Shown in pieces: positions 23,500 through 36,260 of a stretch of DNA of 64,000 nucleotides. Source of the DNA: Parasponia andersonii. Lineage: Eukaryota > Streptophyta > Magnoliopsida > Rosales > Cannabaceae. Positions within the stretch are counted from its first letter, which is position 1. Each line of letters starts with the position of its first letter. The translations under genes and the position numbers were made by a program. The stretch is taken from positions 823,660-887,659 of the forward strand of contig JXTB01000096.1 of NCBI GenBank assembly GCA_002914805.1, in the 5' to 3' direction. The notes under the pieces were generated by a model. It was not told the origin of the DNA, did not search any database, and saw nothing but the letters and a program-made list of their open reading frames with translations.

Positions 23500-23976
23500 A
23501 TGCGAGGAAGAAGTTGAATGTTATAGGCAATAAATGTCGAGAAGAGTCTTCATACCTCCTTTAAATAAACCATCATTTTTTTCTACTCTTGCTCGATAAT
23601 CGCCGATTATTTGACAAACCACTAGCTGGGAATCACTGTATATCTTAATTATTTTGACCTTTATTTCTCATGCAAGCTTTAGCTCAACTATCAATGCTTC
23701 ATATTCTACCTCATTATTTGATGCTGAAAATTTAAAGCGAAGTGCACAATGAATATTGTGCCCTTCAGGAATGATTAGTACTAAGCCCGCACCGGCTCCA
23801 TTCTCGTTTGACGATCTATCAACGTAAAGTTTCCATAATTTTGATAAATCTGTAGCAGGATTTTCGATTAGTTCTATGGGAAGATTGACATCATATGTGA
23901 ATTCTGCAATTAAATCTGCGAGAGCTTGCCCTTTAATCGCAGTGCGGGGTTGAAAATTGATGTCAAACTGACTCAA
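23500..23976 (-). pseudogene. second RNase H domain of the first Tat-type element
   Basis: Contains KLYVDRSSNENGAGAGLVL and ALRFKFSASNNEVEYEALI, the hallmark of the additional RNase H located between the RT-RNase H and integrase in Tat elements. The usual catalytic YVDGSS is YVDRSS here. The frame is interrupted on both sides. Confidence 0.8.
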
Positions 23977-23999
23977 CTTAATTGTCCACTTAAGTAGTC

Positions 24000-25115
24000 A
24001 TCCTGAAGCTTCAAGTTTTTGCAAAACCTGTTTTAACAGAAAATTCGTGAAAACTTTGATGGAGTGCCCATGAAAATAAGGTCGAAACTTCCTGGATATG
24101 ACGATGAGTGCTAATGCCAACTTCTCCATCTCTGGATATCTTGCTTTGACATTGAGCAATCTTTTACTTATGTAGTATACTGGTCATTGTATCTTTTCTT
24201 CTTCTCGAATTAATATAGCACTTGTTGCATATTTGGAAACAGCGAGGTATAAATACAATTCTTCTCCGGGTTTGGCTTCGACAAGAGTGGAGGAGAATCT
24301 AAGTGTGCTTTCAATTCTCGAAATGCCTGCTCGCATTCTTCCATCCACTCGAACCTCTTTGAACCCTTCAGTAATAGTTGACACTTATCTGTTGACCTAG
24401 ATACAAATCGACTTAATGCAGCCACTCTTCCTACTAGGCTTTGAACATCTTTTGGTTTGCGGGCGGATTGCATATCGATTAGTACTTGTATCTTCTGGAG
24501 ATTAGCTTTGATTCCTCGTTGGTTAACCATGAACCCCAGGAATTTTCCAGATCCTACCCCAAATGTGCACTTCTGGGGGTTTAGCCTTATCTGATATTTT
24601 TGAAGAATGTTGAGCATCTCATCAAGATGCTTGATGTGATCTTCAGCTCCCTTCGATTTCACCAGCATGTCATCAACATATATTTCCATTGTCTTGCCAA
24701 TTTGTTTTGCAAATATCATATTGACAAGACGCTGATAAGTCGCTCCCACATTGATGAGTCCAAAAGGCATTTTTTTGTAACAATAAAATCCTCAGTTAGT
24801 GATGAATGAAGTATGCTCATCATCAGGCTTGTACATGGGGATTTGATTATATCCAGAATATGCGTCCATAAAGCTTAACAGTTCATGTCCCGACGTCATA
24901 TCTACGAGTTGGTCGATTCTCGAAAGGGGAAAACTGTCCTTTGAGCATGACTTGTTGAGGTTGGTGAAATCGATATAAGTTCTCCACTTTCCATTGGGTT
25001 TCTTTACTAAAACTGGGTTTGCAAGCCAGTTTGGATAGAAAGATTCCCTAATGAATCCAATCTCGAGCAGCTTCTCTATCTCTTCTTTCAATGCGACGTA
25101 GTGTTCTGGATTCAT
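24000..25115 (-). pseudogene. reverse transcriptase and first RNase H of the first Tat-type element
   Basis: RT fingers and palm run from KEEIEKLLEIGFIRE at 25115 through VKKPNGKWRTYIDFTNLNK to the active site YVDD (about 24669-24680), then LNPQKCTFGV and KFLGFMV. The first RNase H follows in degraded form (VSKYATSAILIREE near 24200). A stop separates the segment ending at 24792 from the one starting at 24770. The polymerase active-site residues are intact even though the ORF is broken. Confidence 0.88.
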
Positions 25116-25607
25116 GGCTCTTCTTTTTTGCTATACAAGCTTCCTCGTCGTATCTATATTGAGGCGGTAACACATGATATTCGGATCAATCCCTACCATA
25201 TCCGAACATTGCCATGCGGAGATATCCAAATTTGATTTTAGAAAAGCGATTAATGAAGCTCGCATGGGTTCTTAAAGCTTCACTCTGATTTTAAGAACTT
25301 TCGAAGACCTATTGATTGGCAAATCTTCCAAATCTTCTATAGGTCCAGTTTTGACCTCACCATCAATTTCTCGAGGGTCGAGGTCATCGATTAATGTTCT
25401 GCTTGATGCTTCGCCTGACACTTCTGATGCTTTCCTTGATGTTTCTCCTTGTAGCTGGACCATCATCGTGCGAGGTGTCATATCTTTCGTTGTGAGCTTT
25501 ATTGAGTTATTATAATAAGTCCTCGCATCATATTGGTTGCCTCGCACCTCACCTACTCCTTGTTGAGTTGGAAATTTCATAGCGAGATGATAGATCGAAG
25601 TTACTGC

Positions 25608-25871
25608 TCAAAGTTCCCTCAGTGTCGGTCTTCCTAGTACAACATTAAATGCAAAGGGGCAATCCACAACTAAGAATTGGGTCATTACTGTCGAAACCCT
25701 AGGATAAGTTCCAACATTGATCATTAACTCAATCATGCTCCTGGACATTATGCTGTTACCAGTAAATCTATAGAGTGGGGCGACAACGGGCTTCAGGTCG
25801 CTTTCACTCAACCCCATCTTCTTAAAGGCGTCATAGTACAGGATGTCGACAGCGCTGCCATTATCGACCAA
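25608..25871 (-). pseudogene. retroviral-type aspartic protease of the first Tat-type element
   Basis: An 87-residue open piece with VDNGSAVDILYYDAFKKMGL (the D-x-G-S active-site variant of Tat elements) and a later VLGRPTL segment matching the conserved end of the fold. Upstream and downstream frames are broken. Confidence 0.8.
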
Positions 25872-26586
25872 TACTCACCATAGCTGCGTGCTTCCACAGT
25901 TGATCTTTATGACCAGTGCATCATTATGCGGATAATGGACCTCCCTGGCATCCTGCTCTGTAAAGGTAATATCCATATCCGGTACCCGTTGAAGCTTTTG
26001 TAGTCGTTGCTCGAGATGCATGACATTAGTTAATGGTTGCTGTCGTGCTTCTCATGCGTACCTATCTTGCGCTCTCTTCGAATTTCTATCGATGTGCAGG
26101 CCTCCAAAAATAGTTCGCACCTCGAGTTAAATTTCTGGAGGTCACTGTCGGTCTTCTTCTGGCCTTTTATTGTTTAGTTTAGTGTATTGCAGCAGCCGCC
26201 CTTCTTTAATTAATCTTTTGATTTCATCTTTCAAGGCAAAGCAGTTATTGGTATCGTGTCCAATGTCATTGTGATACTGGCAGAACTTGTTGGGGTTACG
26301 CCTCGCTTTATCTCTTTTCATCGTTTCTGGTTGACAATACCTCTCCTACTGGTTTGTAACCGCATAAATATGTTCTATAGTGCGTTCAATTCAGTATAGT
26401 TGTTGAACCTCATGGGAGCTTTTGGAACCTTCTACTTTTTCTGCTGGGGCTACTTTTCAGTCATTTGTTCATTACTCCTTTTATTCGACCTTTTATTATT
26501 GTTGTTGTTTGTGGTTGCATCTTTAGCAGCATCCTTTCTTCCTTCCTTTATGACCTTATGAAGATTTTCATGTGAAGATTCCACCC

Positions 26587-27299
26587 TTAGATGCCAACCA
26601 ACTCCAGATAGAAGTCTTCAAGGGTTCTGAATTCTCGCTCAAGTAAATCTTCCCAGAGTTTGGTTTCTGGTCGCATCCCAGCTATCATTAGAGTTAAAAC
26701 TCCTCCTTCAGGTGGGTTGTTGACATTTGTCAATTCTGAAGTAAAGCGATTTAGGTAAGATCGTAGAGTTTCCTCCGGACCTTGCCGAATAGCAGGCAGA
26801 CTGACCAGTGGAACAGTGAAATTCTTCGTAGCCTGGAAGTGTCTCAAGAATGTAGTCTAGAGTTATTGTCAGGACGAGGTTGAGCCGAACTTTAGTCTTC
26901 GGAACCACTTCTTCGCTGCTCCCGTGAGAGTTATAGCAAAACATCTACAACGTGCAAGATCATCGACACGATGTAGTTCTATCAGGTCGTTGAAGTGATC
27001 CATATGATCCTGCAGATCAGTTTTCCCATCAAAAGTGTTTATGGTAGGAAGTTTGAATCCGGCAGGTAAGGTAGCATCTCAAATCTCCTCGCTGAATGGC
27101 GATTGATGATACCCATCAGCGAGTCATCGTCCCAGCCGACAAGTGCATCTAATGCGATCCTCAAATTGTGAACATCGACGTTCGGAGAGAGAGGGAGAAT
27201 ATTATCTTTTGCTGGTGGTAGGGGTGGCCTTTGGTTGTTATCGCGATTTAAGGCAGATTGGTCAGGCAGGGTCTGCTGCGACCTTTGTGGTGTTTCCAT
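26587..27299 (-). pseudogene. gag region of the first Tat-type element
   Basis: Three overlapping frame pieces. The N-terminal part (27299-27039) is Pro/Gln-rich. The capsid part (26847-26587) has FTVPLVSLPAIRQGPEETLR and SYLNRFTSEL, the retrotransposon gag core. Several stops and shifts exist, and the nucleic-acid-binding C-terminus is too degraded to call. Confidence 0.8.
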
Positions 27300-27969
27300 T
27301 GAAATAGTACGACAAGATCGACTTCGGTCATTGAGATGCGATGTGGATCGCTCTTGACTACGTCACTATTCTAGATATTGTCTCAGGTCTGTAGGATTCT
27401 GTCGAGATTCCCTACTAATCCTTTTAAAGACACTCTTGGATTGTTTTTTTTGCTCGTTGTTTAGACCATCACGATTGATGGTCGCTCTCCAAGAAGATTG
27501 TCGACAATTACGATTTGTGCTCTAAATTTCAGTTCCGGATTCCAGGGGCAAGTCTGCGACCTTGCCTTTTCCCTTGGAGGTGCGATCTCCATGACGCTCC
27601 TGCCGGGCTTTATGCTGGTCGCGGTTCCCTATCTCCAGGATCTGAATTCCTCTCTTAAGTTATTGAGTAGGACATTCTCTGGGACATTCGTGCTGTGGTA
27701 GAGTTAGCATCTGTCCCTCAATAAGTCATCGTAGAGAGTCATTAATCTGACTTATAATTTTCTGAAGGTTCACCAGTACTTCCTCCATGCGATCCTGTCT
27801 CTAGACAATATTTTCTAGTGCGGTCATAGCAGGCTGATCCTGAGTAAGATCTACCTGTGCGGTAGCAGTGCTTTGGGATTGGTTCTGGCAAGTTCCGGTG
27901 ATTCTGGTAGTATTTTTGGTGTTTGCCATTATTGAACGAAGCAGAATTGACAAACTTTTTTGCCGGAAT

Positions 27970-27988
27970 AGCCCTCTTTCTAGCGCCA
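27970..27988 (-). other. primer binding site of the first Tat-type element
   Basis: Two bases after the 5' LTR (minus strand) the sequence is TGGCGCTAGAAAGAGGG. It begins with the TGG complementary to a tRNA CCA end. The exact tRNA is not assigned. Confidence 0.6.
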
Positions 27989-27990
27989 AT

Positions 27991-28620
27991 TGTTGACGGA
28001 GGTTTTGTCAATAATGAATTTAAGAAATTGCAAGATGTAGCTTGTGTGTGAAAATGGTTGATCAATTAAAGGAAGTAAAAGAGACAAGAATTTATAGTGG
28101 TTCGGCTCCAAAAAAGATGAGCTTACGTCCACTGTTATTCACTATTTTCTGGAGGATTACAAAAGTTTCATTAAGTTTCTAGGAAGTAATGATAAATCCC
28201 TAAAGTTCTTCCCCAGAAGCCGAAGATCATTCACAACAGCATTGAACTCTCTTTATATAGGTGAGGGTAGCTCAATGTTTCCCAGTTGTGAAAACGGGTA
28301 AGTGTATAATCAGAAAATACAATTTGAATAACAATATAACTGGGTAATAACTTAAATGAGATGACTGGTCGATCTTGAAAGAGAAATTTTGTTTCTCTTT
28401 CTTTGTAGATTACCCATTTGACGAAGCTTGGTCTAGTTTCCTTTTCATTCTGATCGTATTTAATTCGTTCAGAGGAGATCGCACTTTATTCGGAGGGAGG
28501 TTACATTCGACTTACTCGGAAGAGGTCGTACTTAACTTACTCATGCGACCTGACACATTCTCTTAGTCGCTAACTTTCTCTTTCTGGTATTAACGAACGT
28601 ATAGATTTTTAGACCGCACA
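27991..28620 (-). repeat. 5' LTR of the first Tat-type element
   Basis: Runs from TGTTGACGGAGG to GACCGCACA on the plus strand, so TG..CA termini are intact in this copy. It is the direct-repeat partner of 17555-18186. Confidence 0.9.
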
Positions 28621-29416
28621 ATACTTAAATTGTAATTTGAAGCTTTTGCTTTTATTAATGATATTCTCTTGAGAAACTTGTATATATCAAAAAAAAAAAA
28701 ATAGCCTTCCCTGCATTAGTTGAACCCTAATAGATAGATAACATAACCACATTATTCCAAAAGCAAAAGAAAATAATGACGTTAAGCACCATAGAGCATA
28801 AGTCATCATGGACCTCCGACGACTACAGATCATGCCAAGGTATATATTTCATACCCAGTTTAAATTTTGTTAATTTCGTTTAGGAAAACTAAAAGAAAAC
28901 CATGATTTAAGTCATTGAGGGTTAAGGTGCTTAATTTACTTATCTATTTTTCTTAATAATTCTTTTACTTTTTTTTTTAAAAAAAATAGATATAATGTTG
29001 GACTATTATTCTGAAAGTCCTATTCGGCACCATAGTGATATATGGCCTAATACGAGTGACTAATGTGAATAAGAAATAGTCAACATAACGATGCTTTATT
29101 TTCATATATTTTATCATTATTAAATATAATATTAGAAATTAATACTAGAAATAGGAAAAAATCTTATTTATGTACATATATGCTCTACTAATATGAATAG
29201 GAAATAGTCAGGCTTTATTTTCATATATACTATCATTATTAAATAAAATACTGGAAGTTAATAATACGTATCTGATAAGATATTTGAACGTACTTAATTT
29301 GAATCAGCACTGTCTCCCTTCTCTCTGCCTAAAGAATTCTATTGAGTGCGCTTAAGTAGTAAAAATCGTAGCGGTGATTCTTGTAATATCACTCAATGCG
29401 AGAATTAAAAGAGGTG
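28621..29416. other. intergenic AT-rich DNA, no gene seen
   Basis: No recognisable coding region. TTTATTTTCATATAT.TATCATTATTAAATA occurs twice (about 29095 and 29215), suggesting a small local duplication. Confidence 0.4.
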
Positions 29417-29503
29417 TCTTTCCACAATAAATATGAGGCACCGAGGCAATTTGAGACTAACGGTTCATTTGAGGATTTAACGGGCACCATAACCACCTAT
29501 ACT

Positions 29504-29545
<42 letters not shown>

Positions 29546-29840
29546 TACTAATTGTTTATACATATGATTACTCTCTTATTAAGATGTATAGTTGCGGATA
29601 TATAAAGGTTTATTCATGGATTATTGTGATTATATATATACTTATTATAATCTTTAGCTGATTTAAGTTTTCCTGTTCTGTTTTTTTACTTTGCGCTCCA
29701 GTTTTATAGAGTGTTAATTATTTGGATGGATGGAAGGAAAGAATTCAATACATCTTTCCACAACAAATGTGAGGCACCGAGGCAATTTGAGACTGACGGT
29801 TCATTTGAGGATTTAACGGGCACCATAACTACCTATACTT

Positions 29841-29894
<54 letters not shown>

Positions 29895-30083
29895 NNNNNN
29901 NNNNNNNNNNNNNNNNNNNNNNNNNNNNGGATATATAAAGGTTTATTCATGGATTATTGTGATTATATATATACTTATTATAATCTTTGGCTGATTTAAG
30001 TTTTTCTATTTTGATTTTTTACTTTGCGCTTCAATTTTATAGAGTGTTAATTATTTGGATGGATGGAAAGAATTCAATACAAA
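29417..30083. repeat. 336-bp tandem duplication with an internal assembly gap
   Basis: Unit 1 (29417-29752) and unit 2 (29753 to about 30083) share GAGGCACCGAGGCAATTTGA, GGTTTATTCATGGATTATTG and TTGGATGGATGGAA. Each contains an (AT)n tract. In unit 2 the tract runs into 34 N (29895-29928), where unit 1 has 51 bases, so the gap is of about the expected size. Confidence 0.9.
29895..29928. other. assembly gap (34 N)
   Basis: Undetermined bases directly after an (AT)n run, inside the second copy of a tandem duplication, where assemblers commonly fail. Confidence 1.
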
Positions 30084-30793
30084 ATAAAATTTATGGATTA
30101 TCGATGGTAGAGAAAAAAGAAAATTTAGAATGTTTCGTCACTTTAACCCTAATTTTTATTAGAAAAGAAGGAAAGAGGAAGAAGGAGAAAGAAAGCGAGT
30201 AATTAATAATCATTTTCTATTTGGAATTTTTTTTCGTTGAAAGGTTGATCGGCTTCTGAAGTTCTATTTATCAAATTAATTTGCATGTAATGTAATTGAA
30301 GACTGAAGAGAGTGAATAATCACGCACATGTGTGTTTGAAAATTTTCTTTATATTTATTTTATATTTGTACGCAACTTTTTGACATTATAGTATTTATAG
30401 TGTTCATCAGCTTACGAAGTATAAATAATTCCTAAAATAAATGCACGTATATTTTACTTGGTGTATGTACTGTACACTTATTACATCACATTGTATACGC
30501 TGAGGTCACTTAGAAAAGCAAAAATCATCATTTAGTGACAACTTTTTCATCGTAGCAAAATTTTTTATGACCAAAACTTGCATTTATTATAATGACAATG
30601 ACATTATATTCTTTCAGTCACGACTTTTGTTGTGACTACGAGTGAAGTTATTTTGTAGAGAGTATCCAGATGTTCTAATTTGAGGGTACTCCTCATATTT
30701 TACAGGGTATTTTTATTGGGTAAGCATTTTTCTCCGGCAAGTGTCTCCAACTTCTTTTTCTATGTTTATAAGTAATAGCCTTTAACTTCGCTT

Positions 30794-31371
30794 TGTTAGC
30801 ATTTTCTTAAATATGGGCTTGCATATTTATATATGTTGTACATGGGCCCGTTGTCTATATAGGAGCCCAAAATCAAAGTGGTCTAAATAAGTTAATAAAT
30901 TAGGTTTATGAAACATTAGCATTATTGTTAAATTTTTGGTATGGGCTAATTATGTGTAGAAACCTAGTGTCAAGTCCATTATACGTGATGGGCCTATAAT
31001 GGATTAGACACACTTAAGACGGGTATGGCCCCAGAGATACAGAGCATTAAAAAGGTTTAAAAAACTCTACGACAGTTTTCTATCAAGCCATTTTGAAAAC
31101 TCTCTCTCTACTCTCTATCTAGAAAGAAATTAAGAGATATCCTTGCTCTATTATCTCAAAAGACTAATCACCCAATGATTACTATACCAACAGATTTTGG
31201 TACACTCCCTTAATCTTTTCTTTCAATTTTAACAAGTATACTTAATGATTTACATGTGTGTCCTATTGTATATCTATGGTTTATGTTCTATATAATATTG
31301 ATGGGTATTCATATAAATTATATGCCATTATATGTTTTATGGATTAATTATTGTAAAAGTTTAATTTAACA
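30794..31371 (+). repeat. 5' LTR of the copia element
   Basis: Begins TGTTAGCATTTTC and ends TTTAATTTAACA. It pairs with 36743-37319. Confidence 0.88.
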
Positions 31372-31690
31372 AGTAGTATTAGAGTGTAACATATTAGATC
31401 ATTACATTCATATATGTTGAAATTGGCGATCTATGAATGTATGCTATGAAAGTTTATATGTGGTAGAATTTTTGTTAAGAAAAATTGCCATAAATCTATG
31501 AATTTTTAGTACATGATTAGGTTTGTTTATATATTTTTCTTTCTTTGGGTTATATTGATATTCTGAGTTAATAAGTATTCAATTTTAGGGTACGATTTGC
31601 CCAAGTCTGTAAATCGCAGAATTTTACAGTTATTTTTTCCCGGAGCCGTAGCACCAGGATTTGGTGTCGTGATAATGCAGTAGCCCAGCA

Positions 31691-31756
31691 CTGCGATGCC
31701 AGTCCAAAGTAATACTGGTGCTGCTGCGATGCCAGTCCAAAGTAATACTGGTGCTG
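31691..31756. repeat. exact 33-bp tandem repeat in the copia leader
   Basis: The unit starting CTGCGATGCCAGTCC and ending ACTGGTGCTG occurs twice without mismatch (31691-31723 and 31724-31756), in otherwise heavily mutated sequence between the LTR and gag. Confidence 0.95.
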
Positions 31757-32494
31757 CAGTGCTACTTTGTGGCACCATGACACTAGTCCAATGAAGATGA
31801 AATTGCCATTTTTTTTGGTAATTTTACTCAATTTTCTTCAATTTTTGATGTTTAATATTTTATTTTAGAATAAATTAAACTAATATATTACCAAAGTAGC
31901 CATTATTAGGTAGATTTATCTACTGTGGAAATGTGACCATTCTAAATCTATGTGATAATATAGTCGGCCTAAAGGAACATTATTTTATTAGCCAGATATA
32001 GGTTAAGTAGTAATAAATATGTGATGACCTTATAGATTACCATGTATACAATAAATAGATCTAAAGAAAGGCATGTGGTATGGCTGGTGTTATTGTCAAT
32101 ATTTATTGCTATATTTGAGAGTACCACTTACAAGTTATTTCTGTCTAAAGACTAAATAACAATGTTATGTTAAGTGTCTTATGATGGGCCCACCTACATG
32201 TGTATATGATTTATTTGTATTATATATGCATAATTTGTTATTAATTGTGAGCTAAGTTTTGTTCTATATTATGTCAATGCGTCTTCAATTTCTGCTAATG
32301 TGAACAACATTTTGATACTTAATGGTGCTAACTTCAAGAAATAGAAAGAGCATATTATGATAGTGCTTGGCTGCACAGATTTAGTCTATGCGATAAAGGT
32401 TGAGCACTCTCCTATTTTGACTGATGAGAGCACTCCTGCTCCAAGGACCGCTTTTGAAAAGTAGGAGTATAAGTATTCAAACCACATAAGTCTG

Positions 32495-33200
32495 ATGATC
32501 GTGGAGAGTTTCTTGATAATGATCATGAAGCACTCCATTCCTGAGACTATTAGGGGTACAATATCTGAAGAGGAAAATACCAAGAGTTTCCTTAGCCAAA
32601 TTACAAACTGTTTCACTAGAAATGAAAATGTCAAAATGAGCACTATTTTTAATAAGCTCATTTCTATGCAGTATAAAGGCAAGGAAAATATTAAAGAGTA
32701 CATACTAGAGATGTCTAATCTTGTTACAAGACTTAGGGCACTCAAGCTAGAGTTGTTTGATGACATACTTGTGTACCAAGTCTTGATTTCTTTTCCTACA
32801 CAATTAAGTACTTTCAAGATCACTTACAATACCTAAAAGGAAAAATAGACTTGGGTGAGCTTATAGCTTAATGTGTGCAAGAAGACGAAAAATAGAAACA
32901 AGAGAAGGTTGAGAATACTTAGTTAGCTACTTCTTCTCATGACAGTGCATCTAAGAAAAGGAAAATAAACAATAAGGGAAAGGAGATTGCCAACCTAGGG
33001 ACTTCAGGGCATAAGAGCCAAAAGAAACATGATGTTGATTTTGCATGTTTCTTTTGTAAGAAAGCTGGCCATGTGAAGAAAGATTATTCCAAGTACATCA
33101 AATAATGTGCTAAGAAAGATATGCTTTTTAACCTTGTTAGTTCAGAAGTTGATTTGGCTATAGTGCCTAATGACACTTGGTGGATAGGTACCGGTGCTAT
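32495..33200 (+). pseudogene. copia gag and start of protease
   Basis: The open piece at 32495-32836 holds the copia gag core (FLSQITNCF, LISMQYKGKENIKEYILEMSN). A zinc knuckle follows at about 33043: CFFCKKAGHVKKDY, whose last Cys is Tyr. The protease start at about 33175 reads WWIGTGAITHI where the family has WW(I/V)D(S/T)GA, so the catalytic Asp is Gly. Several stops interrupt it. Confidence 0.82.
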
Positions 33201-33699
33201 TACTCATATTAGTGTCACTATGTAAGGTTTATAAGGAGATGACTGCTAAATGATGGTGAAAGATACATCTTCATAGAAAATGGTAAGAAAGCTTAAGTGG
33301 AAGCCATTAGAGACTTTATGCTTGTATTAGGAACTAGTTATAATTTAGTATTGGAAAATACATTCACAGTACCATTCTTTAGACATAATTTTATTTCAAT
33401 TTCATGTTAGGACAAATTTGGTTACTTTTGTTCGTTTAGTAATAAAACTTTTAAGTTTTTTCGAGACTCAAATTTGATTGGCACTAGTTCTTTAATTGAC
33501 AACTTTATTAATTAGATGTCTAATCTTCCAATAACAATGAAAACTTTCATGTTAATACCACAAGCATAAAGCGTAAATTAACAAATAAGAATTCCTATAC
33601 ACTATGGTATAAACATTAAGAACATATATCCAAACAACGAATAGAGTAATTACATTCACAAGGAATTCATGATTCTCTTGATATAACAGACTTTGATAT

Positions 33700-34560
33700 T
33701 TGTATACAGTGCATTAAAGGGAAACTAACTAACAAAAAAAAAAAAGATGCAAATAGATATAGTGATGTCTTAGTGTTCATTTATATAGATATTTGTGGTC
33801 CATTCCATACAGCTTCATAGAATGGACAACAATATTTTATTATCTTTATAGACGATTACTCTCATTATAGATATTTGTATCTTATTCATAGTAGTCACAA
33901 TTCTTAGATGTGTTCAAAACTTTCAATGTCGAAGCTGAGAACCAATTAGACAAGAAAATTAAGGCCGTAAAATTTGACCTTGGTTCTAAATACTATGACG
34001 GATATGACGGTTCAGGAGAACAACGTCGAGAGTCATTTTCCAAATACCTTGTTGAAGTAGGAATCGTATCTCAATATACCATGCTAAGGGCTACAAGCTA
34101 AAATAATATAGCTGAGAGATGAAACTAGACCCTAAAAGATATGGTGAGGAATATAGTTAAGAATAATCACTTTAGGGTAATAATTTAAAAACTGAAGTCT
34201 ACATCCTTAATCGAGTACCAAGTAAGGCAGTGGCAAAAATCCTATATGAGATGTGGATAGGCAAGAAGCTTAGTATTAGGTACTTATATGTCTAGGGCTA
34301 TCTAGCTAAAACTAAGCCTTATAGGCCTAATGAAAAGAAATTGGACTCAAAGACCGTTATTTTCTATTTTCTTGGCTTCTCAGAAAGATCTAGGGGATAT
34401 AAATTTTATGATCCCTCGAACAGATCCTTTTTCGAAATAGGAATGCTAAATTCATTAAGGATAGTGGGAGCACTAAAATTAGGGAGAAAGTCTTTGAGGA
34501 AGAATGTGATAACATTCCAACCACAATTACTATAGTAGCAACTAGTTAAAAATCAAGATG
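33700..34560 (+). pseudogene. copia integrase region
   Basis: Translation shows DICGPFHTAS, FIIFIDDYSHYRYLYLIH, then AVKFDLGSKYYDGYDGSGEQR and GIVSQYTMLRATS, the copia integrase core, with stops between. SERSRGYKFYDPSNRSFFE (about 34381-34440) is the conserved segment after the integrase. Confidence 0.82.
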
Positions 34561-34799
34561 TTATTATAAGTTCGGAAACTCATGTGCCACTTTCGATATA
34601 ATTGGTACAACTATCTACTTAAGTTAATGTACCATCACTAGTGGTTACAAATATACCTCAAATAGAAGTGCCAATAAGGAGATCTAACATATAAAAGAGC
34701 AAGGCAATTTCTGATGGCTATGTTATCTACTTCTAGGAGCATGAATTTGATATAAGATTGGAAGACGATCCAAAGTCTTTTAATCAAGTAAAATTATGC

Positions 34800-36260
34800 A
34801 CCAACTTGTAGAGTTTCCTAAAGAAATAAAACTAATTGGTTGCAAATGGGTATTTAAAATCAAATGGGATTCGAAAGGCAATATAGAGAGATATAAGATT
34901 TGCCTTGTTACTAAAGGATTTACTTAAAAGGAAGGCATCGATTACAAAGAGATCTTTTTACCGGTTTCTACAAAAGACTCCTATAGATTAATCATGGTAC
35001 TTGTAGCTCATTATGATTTTGAGCTATACAAAATGGATGTCAAAATAACGTTTCTCAATTGTAACATTGATGAAATGATATACATGATGTAACTAGAAAA
35101 TTTTGAGTCAAAATACTCAAAGTACCTTGTATGTAAGCTCAAAAAGTCAATTTATGGTTTAAAATAGGCATCCCAATAATGGTACCAAAAATTTGATCAA
35201 ATAGTTACCTCCTTTGGTTTTAAGGAGAATATTGTTGATCAGTGCATATACCTCAAGATTAGTAGGAGTAAATTTAGTCTCCTAGTACTATATGTAGATG
35301 ATATTCTACTAGCAAGTAGTGATATAGGACTATTGCATAAAACCAAAAGATTTTTTTCAAGTCACTTTGAAATAAAAGATCTTGGTATTGCTTCTTTTGT
35401 ATTGGGTATACAAATTCATTGAGATCGATCTCGGAGATTATTAGGATTCTCACAAAAAGCCTATATTGATAAGGTACTTAGTAGACATAGCATAAAAAGA
35501 TGCGCACCTAGAGACATACCTATGGTGAAGGGTGACAAATTTAGCTTGCTTCAATGTCCAATGAATGATCTTGAGAAGAAAGAAATGGAGAAGTTTCCTT
35601 ATGCATCAACAATAGGAAGCCTTATATATGCATAATTATGTACGCGTCCAAACATAGGGTACATTGTTAGAATATTAGGTAGATATCTTATTGACCCAGA
35701 ATTCGGATCATTAGAAAATAGCAAAGCAGGTTATGTGATATCTACAGAGAACTAAGGACTATATACTTAGATATCGGAGATCCGACTATTTAGAGATTAT
35801 AGTATATTCAGACTCCGATTTTGCTAGATACCAAGACAGTAGGAGATCCACTTAAAGCTATGTCTTTATTATGGCTAGAGGAGTTGTTTTATAGAAAAGT
35901 GTCAAATAGACACTTGTAGCTTCTTCCACTATAGAGGTAAAATTTATAGCATGTTACGAGGTATCTAACCAAGGAATATGGTTGTGAAATTTTATCACTA
36001 GGCTACATATGATATTGAAAGACCATTGAGAATCAATTGTGATAATAAGGCTGTAGAACTATATTCCAAGAACAATTTGAGCTCGTCAAAGTCAAAACAC
36101 ATTGATATTAAGTTTTTGGTTGTCAAAAAAAAAAGTTCAGAGTCTTTAGGTGTCGATTGGACACATTAGCGCCAACTCCATGATAACGGATCCGCTCACA
36201 AAAATTTTACTACCCAAGGTGTTTCATGAGCATGTTGCTCATATAAAAGTAGTCCATGTT
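34800..36260 (+). pseudogene. copia reverse transcriptase and RNase H
   Basis: RT landmarks in order: WVFKIKWDSKGNIERYK, LYKMDVKITFLNCNIDE, KKSIYGLK, LVLYVDDILLAS (active site YVDD intact) and DLGIASFVLGIQI. RNase H remnants continue to ADPLTK-like DPLTKILLP near 36190. Many stops stand where the family has Gln or Arg, for example FT*KEG, GLK*ASQ*W and IH*DRS. Confidence 0.88.

Larger units (their letters stand above)
17555..28620 (-). mobile_element. complete but decayed Ty3/gypsy element, Tat lineage, with antisense ORF
   Basis: An 11.07-kb element bounded by two direct LTRs (17555-18186 and 27991-28620). Read on the minus strand the order is 5' LTR, primer binding site, gag, protease, RT, RNase H, second RNase H, integrase, then a region with a gene on the opposite strand, then the 3' LTR. 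The second RNase H and the antisense ORF place it in the Tat group. All coding parts carry stops or shifts, so it is dead. By eye the LTRs differ at roughly 50-55 of 630 sites, mostly transitions, pointing to an insertion several million years old under usual plant rates. The flanks (CTTAC left, ATACT right) do not form a clean target duplication. Confidence 0.9.

Noticed and set aside
28800-28845. Short exon-like frame (MDLRRLQIM) followed by a GT
   Set aside because: Only 10-11 codons, no family match and no supporting downstream exon.
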